DNA of 6,636 nucleotides, taken from the NCBI GenBank assembly GCA_902795985.1, contig CADBNG010000068.1, positions 1 through 6,636 of the forward strand, given 5' to 3'. Of this stretch, positions 1 through 5,032 are shown one piece after another. Within the stretch, counting starts at the first letter, position 1, and every line of letters begins with the position of its first letter. The stretch comes from an uncultured Lachnospiraceae bacterium. Its GTDB lineage: Bacteria > Bacillota_A > Clostridia > Lachnospirales > Lachnospiraceae. The notes under the pieces are model-generated. The model was given only the letters and a program-made list of their open reading frames with translations. It did no database searches and was not told where the DNA came from. The position numbers were made by a program, and so were the translations under genes.

Positions 1-1
1 C

Positions 2-2848
2 GGCGGATATGACGATCCGGCCTATACCGCGTCCGAGAACGGCTATATTGCCACGGAAGGGACGGACGGAGTTCAGTTCGCGAAGGTTGGCGGAAAATAC
101 GTTCGCCTGGAGCATCAGGAGAGCAGCACGACGACAATCACCTGGAAAGACAAATCCGGAAACGTCTATGACGAGAGCAGCATCTACACCAAAAGCGGAT
201 GGAACTATATTGCTTACAACGGAAACTACAAACCTGGAACAACTTATTATGGATATAACAGCACGACCGGAAAGTACAGCACCGTTACCCGTTCTCAGAG
301 CGAAACCGTGACCCACATCTGGCTCCTGAACGGAGAAGAATACACCGGAACCCGTTACGTAGAAGATGCCGCCGGGACCTGCTTCTCTTTCAAAGGCCTG
401 TACGGACAGTCGCTGGAAAGCCTCGGATATTCCTGGCCGGACGGAATGTGGTACTACTACAATGACGAAAACGGAACCACCGGAATGAGCTTCCTGGGCT
501 CCTTTGTCCTTCCCGACGGCGTACGGGATGAAAAAGGACAGGAAATCCGCCTTTTCCGGAACAGTTCCGCGGCGACGAAGATTTATTTCTACCTGCAGAA
601 CGCGGACGGCACTTATTCTGAGAATCCCAGCGATACCGGAAACGGAACCGGCGGAAACTTCATGTTCTCCGAGAAATATGACGGCTACACCGTTTCTTCC
701 TATCGCCGGTACTATACCAACTACCGCGGGACCATTACGTATGTTGACAGCAGCTGGCAGCCGGCCCGGAACAGCAGCGGATCCTTTGTATCGGTTGCTA
801 CCTCCAACGGATACGGCACCTACTACACGCTGATGGTCCGTTATGAACGCCGGACTTACGGAATCTCCTATTACGATTCCATGGACGGACAGGCTCTGAC
901 CGTTCACATGAAGAACGGAACGACCGCTCCTTATCAGAAAAACATCCGTTACGGATCGGAGGTCGACGGATATTTTCCGGATGCTTCCTTTACGGCAAAC
1001 GCCAAGCAGCCGGGGTACACCTTTAACGGACGCTGGTATTCCGACCAGGGACAGACCATTCAGCTCTTCTTCCACGAGAGCGGCAATCCTTCCCTGAGCG
1101 CGGAGGAAGAAGCCCTTCTTTGGTACTATGTTGACCAGAGCGGCGAAAAAATCTATAACGGCCAGGTCCCGACGGAAGAGCAGCTTTCCATGGAAGGACG
1201 TTCCTACGCGAAGGATGAATACGAAGTGCTGACCTCTATGCCGATGCGCAATCTTGCGGTCTATGCCGGCTTCACCCATGACTGGTATTGGGTGAAGGTT
1301 GACGCAAACGGCGGCGAGCTGGATCCGGAAATGGCTTATGCCACCTATTTCTGGGAGCAGTACGGCGGAATCGTTGAGGAATATCCGATCTCCAGAGATT
1401 ATGTCAGAGATGACAGCGGAAATTACTACTATCATTATGATGAGTTCAATACGGCCGATCCCGAAGGAGCGCAGCCGGCTCAGAGAAAGGCTTACTATAC
1501 GACCGATGCTTCCAAATCCACCGATGGTCTTCGCTACCGTCAGGCCGGAGAAGAGGAAGGATATGAATTCGCGGGCTGGTACCGTGTAATGGAAGACGGA
1601 AGTCTGGTTCCCTACAACTTTGAATCCCTGGTAACCGGCAATCTGACGATTCGTGCGATCTGGCGTCAGAAAGGTTCCTTCCGGGTATTCTACAGCACGG
1701 AAAAAGCTGTGGACCGCAACGGAAATGAAATCGAAGGCCTGGACGCGGATTCCTTTAAGGAAGCCCCGGAAGCGCCGGAAGATGATTTCCGGTATGCCGA
1801 GAATGCCACGGTCGTCGTTCGCAGCGGTTCTGTGGAACTGGAAGAAGCCGGATACCGGTTTATCGGATGGTACTTCAACAACCGTGTTCTTTCTGCCGGT
1901 GATGTCTTCACAGCCGATCCGCTTCTGGCGGAAAAGCAGCCCGGTATGGAAACGGAAGACGCAGCGTACGACACATTTATTCTCTATCCGGTTTTCGCAA
2001 AGGCCGAAGAAGAAGAGCCGGCCGGTGAAGAGATGATCACGAGGCTGATCCTGGATGCCAACGGCGGTTCTTATACCGAAGGTTATCCGCTTCCGGAAGA
2101 AGCTGCCCTGAACAGCGACGGATCCCGGATCCTGCTGGCTTACACAAACCTGCCGGTTAACGGTACGGTCGTCCTTCCGGCAGCCAAAGACGGAAACGAC
2201 ATCTTTACCCGCGAAAACGCCGAATTCCTCGGCTGGGCATTCAGCAGGGAAGCGAAAACGCCTGTGTTTAAGGCCGGCCGCAAGGTGGGACTGGACAATC
2301 TCGAAGGCGCGGGCTACAACGGGGATCAGTCGAATGTTCTGTATGCGGTATGGCGTCAGAAGGAAGTCACCCTCCGGATCCGCAACGTGGACGGTTATTC
2401 CGCATCCACCCCGCTTTCCGGCTCTGCTTTCACCTTCGTCAACGGCAGCACTGAAATGAAGCTTCAGGCCGGCAGCGACGGATACCTCCGGAATTCCGAC
2501 AATCAGGAATTGATCCGCGTGGCGACCCCGGTTTCCGGAAGAGAAGTACTGACCTATACGATGGATCAGACCAGAGCTCCGGCAGGCTATCAGAAGCTGA
2601 ACGGAAACATTCAGATCTCTGTGGACTATGACGGAAACGTTTTCTTCTGCCAGGAAGGCGGAGAATGGCAGGAAGCGGGCTTTGACGGAAACAGCTACCG
2701 GATCGTCGTCCGAAACATCCGGATGCCTGCTCCGACCGCAGTTGTATCCAATGACAAACCCTACGGATTCATGGTTCTGGCCGGATTTGTACTCGCGAGC
2801 CTGATGATCCTTTCAGCCCGGCTCAGAAAGAAGGGCAAAGAGGCATAA
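2..2848 (+). CDS. Large surface adhesin, pilus-associated (5' truncated), InlB-B-type repeats, CnaB-like domain, membrane anchor
   Basis: The frame is open from base 2 to a TAA at 2846-2848, giving 948 visible residues. The GTG at 308 is an internal valine, because readable protein with the same Tyr/Gly/Thr-rich character precedes it; the real start and signal peptide lie upstream. Visible residues 1-330 are rich in Tyr, Gly, Asn and Ser, with no domain I can name firmly. Four degenerate InlB-B/Listeria-Bacteroides-type repeats follow, with hallmarks YTFNGRWY (~339), YEFAGWY (521), YRFIGWY (618) and AEFLGWAF (741). Each closes in a Val/Tyr-rich strand such as LYAVWRQK, and DANGG turns open the modules. 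Residues ~788-906 resemble a CnaB/SpaA domain (TRAPAGY), but the isopeptide Lys and Glu look replaced. The C-terminus has PAPTAV (909-914), a hydrophobic segment (~922-939) and the basic tail RLRKKGKEA, an atypical sortase signal. Likely role: tip or minor pilin, or cell-wall adhesin, for the pilus encoded downstream. Ligand unknown. Confidence 0.
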   Translation, partial: GGYDDPAYTASENGYIATEGTDGVQFAKVGGKYVRLEHQESSTTTITWKDKSGNVYDESSIYTKSGWNYIAYNGNYKPGTTYYGYNSTTGKYSTVTRSQSETVTHIWLLNGEEYTGTRYVEDAAGTCFSFKGLYGQSLESLGYSWPDGMWYYYNDENGTTGMSFLGSFVLPDGVRDEKGQEIRLFRNSSAATKIYFYLQNADGTYSENPSDTGNGTGGNFMFSEKYDGYTVSSYRRYYTNYRGTITYVDSSWQPARNSSGSFVSVATSNGYGTYYTLMVRYERRTYGISYYDSMDGQALTVHMKNGTTAPYQKNIRYGSEVDGYFPDASFTANAKQPGYTFNGRWYSDQGQTIQLFFHESGNPSLSAEEEALLWYYVDQSGEKIYNGQVPTEEQLSMEGRSYAKDEYEVLTSMPMRNLAVYAGFTHDWYWVKVDANGGELDPEMAYATYFWEQYGGIVEEYPISRDYVRDDSGNYYYHYDEFNTADPEGAQPAQRKAYYTTDASKSTDGLRYRQAGEEEGYEFAGWYRVMEDGSLVPYNFESLVTGNLTIRAIWRQKGSFRVFYSTEKAVDRNGNEIEGLDADSFKEAPEAPEDDFRYAENATVVVRSGSVELEEAGYRFIGWYFNNRVLSAGDVFTADPLLAEKQPGMETEDAAYDTFILYPVFAKAEEEEPAGEEMITRLILDANGGSYTEGYPLPEEAALNSDGSRILLAYTNLPVNGTVVLPAAKDGNDIFTRENAEFLGWAFSREAKTPVFKAGRKVGLDNLEGAGYNGDQSNVLYAVWRQKEVTLRIRNVDGYSASTPLSGSAFTFVNGSTEMKLQAGSDGYLRNSDNQELIRVATPVSGREVLTYTMDQTRAPAGYQKLNGNIQISVDYDGNVFFCQEGGEWQEAGFDGNSYRIVVRNIRMPAPTAVVSNDKPYGFMVLAGFVLASLMILSARLRKKGKEA
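2726..2845 (+). other. Atypical C-terminal sorting signal of the adhesin (PAPTAV + membrane segment + basic tail)
   Basis: The codons at 2726-2743 read P-A-P-T-A-V. They are followed by a short polar spacer, a hydrophobic stretch starting near GFMVLAGFVLASLMIL, and RLRKKGKEA. This is the tripartite plan of sortase substrates, but there is no LPXTG and the usual Gly after Thr is Ala. The pilin in this window carries the related ISPTGV, so one sortase could plausibly read both as a PT-[GA]-V signal. The assignment as a sortase substrate is inferred. Confidence 0.6.
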
Positions 2849-2905
2849 TGCATTAGTATGTTAAAGAAGATAACATCTACAGTCCGTACTGTTTGTTTCT
2901 TTTAA

Positions 2906-2945
2906 GGGGGGCTGCTCCATAGCGGGGCAGTCCTTTCTCTTTGGC
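2906..2945 (+). terminator. Probable intrinsic terminator after the adhesin gene
   Basis: CTGCTCC (2912-2918) pairs with GGGGCAG (2924-2930) around the loop ATAGC, with one G-U pair. The stem can extend outward through GGG/TCC and G-U pairs to 2906/2936. A T-rich tail (TTTCTCTTT, 2934-2942) follows. This fits a Rho-independent terminator, or an attenuator that passes only part of the transcript into the pilin gene. A shorter ACAGT/ACTGT hairpin with its own T-rich tail lies just upstream (2879-2903). Confidence 0.6.
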
Positions 2946-2971
2946 GACAGGGAAGCGTCCCTGTGTCGCCA
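2942..2971 (+). other. Strong hairpin (GGCGA-CAGGGA / TCCCTG-TG-TCGCC)
   Basis: GGCGACAGGGA (2943-2953) pairs with TCCCTGTGTCGCC (2958-2970) around the loop AGCG, with one 2-base bulge (TG); T2942-A2971 extends the stem. There are 11-12 pairs, mostly G-C. The tail is ATTTCC rather than a clean T-run, so it could be part of a tandem terminator, an mRNA-stabilising 5' structure or an RNA processing site. The structure is read from the sequence; the function is inferred. Confidence 0.55.
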
Positions 2972-3007
2972 TTTCCTGCCGGATCGGCCGGGAATAAAGC
3001 GTCACAT

Positions 3008-3042
3008 AAAAAAGTCAAAAAACCAGAAAAATAGTTTAAAAA
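3008..3042. promoter_or_regulatory. Phased A-tracts, possible UP element or bent DNA
   Basis: Runs of five or six A lie at 3008-3013, 3017-3022, 3027-3031 and 3038-3042. Their centres are about 9, 9.5 and 11 bases apart, close to one helical turn. Phased A-tracts bend DNA, and A-rich DNA upstream of a promoter can bind the RNA polymerase alpha subunit. If the TATGAT at 3070 is a -10 box, these tracts fall about 40-75 bases upstream of the transcription start, where an UP element would sit. Confidence 0.4.
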
Positions 3043-3069
3043 CGACGGATGGCGTGACGGCCGGGCCCT

Positions 3070-3075
3070 TATGAT
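3070..3075 (+). promoter_or_regulatory. Candidate -10 box for a pilin promoter (TATGAT)
   Basis: TATGAT matches the sigma-A -10 consensus at five of six positions and lies about 80 bases before the pilin start. The expected -35 position (3047-3052, GGATGG) matches poorly, so the promoter would depend on the A-tracts upstream. An alternative reading is GTGACG (3054-3059) with GATAAA (3079-3084), 19 bases apart. Neither is convincing on sequence alone. Confidence 0.28.
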
Positions 3076-3144
3076 ACAGATAAAGAAACAGAACAGGAAC
3101 CAAATCCTGAAAAAAACAAACAGTACAGACCCGATGGGGCAACG

Positions 3145-3151
3145 AAAGGAG
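3145..3151 (+). promoter_or_regulatory. Ribosome binding site of the pilin gene
   Basis: AAAGGAG stands six bases before the ATG at 3158. It decides the start. An earlier in-frame ATG at 3071 would add 29 polar residues ahead of a complete signal peptide and has no comparable binding site. Confidence 0.85.
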
Positions 3152-3157
3152 TACATC

Positions 3158-4270
3158 ATGAAGAAGACTTTTAAGAGACTTGGAATTATGGCAGCAGGCA
3201 CGGCAATGGCCCTTGCAATGAGTTTTCCGGCATTCGCCGCGGACACCTTTGATGACAGCCTGGTAGGCGCCGGCGGCGCAGCCGTTACCTTTAACGACAC
3301 CTTTGCCATTTCCGATGGAGACAACGCCCAGAACCTTCCCGCGGCGGAATTCAACTACTCGATCCTTCCGGGAGCCGGAGCAGCCGCAACGGCAAACACC
3401 CCGAAGATCCTTGCGGGACTTGAGGGAGCAACGATCAGCGGCGGCGCCCACGAAGCAACGGAAGCCGGAGATACGGAAGACACCGTCGATGTTACCGCGG
3501 ACTTCTCTGCAGTAAGTTTCACTGAAGCAGGTATCTACCGCTACAACGTCAAAGAGACCCTCGGAGCATCCAATGTACAGGACGACATCCTGATCGACGT
3601 CAACAACGACAACAAAGGAACTTACGTTCTCGATGTATATGTAAAGAATGACAATGGCAGTTTCGATCCCTACGCTTACATCCTTTCCAGAACCGGTGCG
3701 AACAGCACTTCTGTAGACGGAAACCAGACCATCATTACCTACAGCGACAAGATCGACACCATCCTGAACGAGTACACAACCTACGACCTGACCGTGTCCA
3801 AAACGATCGTCGGCGATATGGCAGCCAACAGCTTTGAATTTACGATTGACCTGACGGGCTTATCCGATGACGTCATCATCGACCAGGACGGCACCAATCC
3901 GGAAGCGGCGGAAGCCTACACCTTAAAAGCGGACCTGGCCAACGGAAAGCAGACCGTAATCAAAGGTCTTCCGAGCACCGCAGCCTACGCCGTAAAAGAA
4001 GCCGTCAACCAGCTGGAAGGCTACACCGTAGAAGTTAACGACAGCAACGAAGCCGCAGCAGAATACAAGTGGATCGGAACCGCCGGCAGCGCAGAAGAAT
4101 TCGGCAGCGCAGACGCCGCGCAGATGGGCAAGGCCGATATCACCGTCAGCTACACGAACACCCTTCGCTCGATCTCCCCGACAGGCGTGATCATCCGGTT
4201 CGCACCGTACCTGGTCATCCTGGGAGCCGGCATCCTCCTCCTGGTTGTAAGCCGCCGCAGAGTCCACTGA
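3158..4270 (+). CDS. Major pilin, FctA/Spy0128-like isopeptide-domain protein
   Basis: This 370-residue protein is probably the backbone subunit of a sortase-assembled pilus. MKKTFKRL and a hydrophobic core form a signal peptide, with likely cleavage after AFA (27). Domain 1 (~40-205) contains the GIYRYNVKE pattern (Glu133) and ends at Asn204. Domain 2 (~208-336) has LTVSK (Lys215), AYAVKE (Glu281) and SYTN (Asn334), a full Lys-Glu-Asn set for an intramolecular isopeptide bond. The Asn204-Lys215 gap of 11 and the Asn334-Thr342 gap of 8 equal those I recall for S. pyogenes Spy0128. In domain 1 the expected Lys (V-T-x-x-K-T-F) reads Asp47, so that bond may be missing. The C-terminus has SISPTGV (338-344), a membrane segment (~347-364) and RRRVH; there is no canonical LPXTG. 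The gene sits between two terminator-like structures, so it may be transcribed separately at a high level. The adhesin upstream and sortase downstream support the role. The family call is solid; major-subunit status is inferred from size and form. Confidence 0.88.
   Translation: MKKTFKRLGIMAAGTAMALAMSFPAFAADTFDDSLVGAGGAAVTFNDTFAISDGDNAQNLPAAEFNYSILPGAGAAATANTPKILAGLEGATISGGAHEATEAGDTEDTVDVTADFSAVSFTEAGIYRYNVKETLGASNVQDDILIDVNNDNKGTYVLDVYVKNDNGSFDPYAYILSRTGANSTSVDGNQTIITYSDKIDTILNEYTTYDLTVSKTIVGDMAANSFEFTIDLTGLSDDVIIDQDGTNPEAAEAYTLKADLANGKQTVIKGLPSTAAYAVKEAVNQLEGYTVEVNDSNEAAAEYKWIGTAGSAEEFGSADAAQMGKADITVSYTNTLRSISPTGVIIRFAPYLVILGAGILLLVVSRRRVH
4169..4267 (+). other. Sorting signal of the pilin (SISPTGV + membrane segment + RRRVH)
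   Basis: The codons at 4169-4189 read S-I-S-P-T-G-V. A short spacer, a hydrophobic stretch (FAPYLVILGAGILLLVV) and a basic end follow. This is a variant of the LPXTG-type signal with Ser-Pro where Leu-Pro-X is usual. Thr342 is the expected residue joined to the next subunit. Such PTG signals are typical partners of class B pilus sortases. Confidence 0.75.
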
Positions 4271-4288
4271 TCCATAACAGCAACCGCT

Positions 4289-4321
4289 CCGGCTCCGGAG
4301 ATCTCCGGAGCCGGTTTTCTT
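4289..4321 (+). terminator. Strong intrinsic terminator after the pilin gene
   Basis: Bases 4289-4314 form a perfect 26-base palindrome whose halves meet at GATC; the halves read CCGGCTCCGGAGA and TCTCCGGAGCCGG. TTTTCTT follows directly (4315-4321). It starts 18 bases after the pilin stop. It should end most pilin transcripts and leave only read-through for the assembly genes, since I see no good promoter between it and 4375. Confidence 0.9.
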
Positions 4322-4360
4322 AAAAGAACGAAGACCGACAGAAGACAGAACATGGAAGAG

Positions 4361-4366
4361 AAGAGG
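4361..4366 (+). promoter_or_regulatory. Ribosome binding site of the signal-peptidase-like gene
   Basis: AAGAGG lies eight bases before the ATG at 4375. It also lies inside an eight-codon reading frame (4352-4378) whose TGA overlaps this ATG, so the two may be translationally coupled. Confidence 0.55.
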
Positions 4367-4374
4367 AAAAAGCC

Positions 4375-4977
4375 ATGACGAATGAAGCGATCCTGAACAT
4401 AGACGACGAAATAAAAGCCGAAGAAAAGTCCGAAAAAAAAGCGAAAAAACTGGCAAAGGCTGAAAGATCCGTCCGGAGATATGAAACCATCGTCCTTCGC
4501 ATCCTGATCCTGGCCGTTGTAATCTGGGTCCTCTTCTTCAAAATGATCGGGCTGACCCATATGCCGTCGGCGGACATGTTCCCCCGAATCGACGCAGGAG
4601 ACCTGGTACTGTTTTACCGGCTGGATAAGGAAGTCCGCCCGCAGGACGTGATCGTCCTCGAGAAAACAACGCCGGAGAGCGGAACGGAAAAAGAAATGTA
4701 CATCTCCCGGGTTGTGGCGGTTCAGGGCGATACCGTCGATATTACGGATGAGGGCCGGCTGGTAGTAAACGGAAACACCGTAGTGGAAAGCAGCATCTTC
4801 TATACCACTCCCCGATATGAAGGATACACACAGTTCCCGCTGACGCTGCAGACCGACGAATGCTTCGTCCTGGCGGATCAAAGAGAAGGCGGATCCGACA
4901 GCCGGTACTTCGGAGCAGTCAAAAAAGATGAAATTCAGGGAACCGTAATCAATATCTTAAGAAGAACGAATTTATAA
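4375..4977 (+). CDS. Signal peptidase I-fold protein lacking the Ser-Lys dyad (SipA-like pilus assembly factor)
   Basis: This 200-residue protein has a highly charged cytoplasmic N-terminus (Lys/Glu/Ala-rich, 1-35), one membrane segment (~37-56) and an extracellular S26 (signal peptidase I) fold. Conserved boxes are readable: D67-M-F-P (box B, usually S-M-x-P), GDLVLFYRL (75-82), YISRVVAVQGD (109-119, usually K-R-V-x-x-x-x-G-D) and ADQREGGSDSRYFG (167-180), which matches the family's box E. The catalytic Ser position is therefore Asp67 and the general-base Lys position is Ser111. A Ser does occur at 65, two residues early. Streptococcus pyogenes SipA, needed for pilus polymerisation, likewise has Asp in place of Ser and a non-Lys residue in place of Lys, as I recall. 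The same position between pilin and class B sortase supports an assembly or chaperone role rather than peptide cleavage. Databases would probably label it signal peptidase I (lepB). Family confidence is high; loss of activity is likely but untested. Confidence 0.88.
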   Translation: MTNEAILNIDDEIKAEEKSEKKAKKLAKAERSVRRYETIVLRILILAVVIWVLFFKMIGLTHMPSADMFPRIDAGDLVLFYRLDKEVRPQDVIVLEKTTPESGTEKEMYISRVVAVQGDTVDITDEGRLVVNGNTVVESSIFYTTPRYEGYTQFPLTLQTDECFVLADQREGGSDSRYFGAVKKDEIQGTVINILRRTNL

Positions 4978-5018
4978 GAACCTTCACGACACGAGAGAAA
5001 CGACAATAACGGAACAGG

Positions 5019-5025
5019 AAAGGAG
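5019..5025 (+). promoter_or_regulatory. Ribosome binding site of the sortase gene
   Basis: AAAGGAG lies seven bases before the ATG at 5033. The spacer from the previous stop is 55 bases and shows no hairpin or promoter that I can see, so the sortase is probably co-transcribed with the signal-peptidase-like gene. Confidence 0.8.
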
Positions 5026-5032
5026 AAAGCAT

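Larger units (their letters stand above)
2849..3157. other. Structured 309-base spacer between adhesin and pilin genes
   Basis: No convincing gene lies here on either strand. From left to right the spacer holds: an AT-rich inverted repeat ATGTTA/TAACAT (2858-2863 and 2871-2876); a short hairpin ACAGT-CCGT-ACTGT (2879-2892) followed by a T-rich run; a GC-rich terminator-like hairpin (2906-2936); a second strong hairpin (2942-2971); a weak hairpin around 2973-2994; an A-tract-rich stretch (3008-3042); a weak promoter candidate (3070-3075); and the pilin ribosome binding site. Such a density of structure between two pilus genes suggests control of pilin mRNA level or stability, by termination plus an internal promoter or by RNA processing. 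Confidence 0.7.

Noticed and set aside
308..310. GTG as the start of the large adhesin gene
   Set aside because: The same frame is open to base 2 with protein of the same composition, there is no ribosome binding site before it, and no signal peptide follows.
2942..2971. Hairpin as an operator or riboswitch
   Set aside because: No recognisable riboswitch core or repressor-type palindrome surrounds it; it fits a plain RNA hairpin better.
3071..3157. Longer pilin start at the ATG at 3071
   Set aside because: It would place 29 polar, Lys/Asn/Gln-rich residues before a complete signal peptide; the ATG at 3158 has AAAGGAG at ideal spacing.
2902..3451. Two overlapping antisense frames (about 150 codons each) over the spacer and pilin start
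   Set aside because: They run through hairpins and the pilin coding start, and the products are low-complexity or Cys-rich without recognisable motifs.
4150..4881. 243-codon antisense open frame across the pilin end and SipA-like gene
   Set aside because: It covers two convincing + strand genes and a terminator, and its product shows no family features. It is a shadow of the GC-rich codon pattern.
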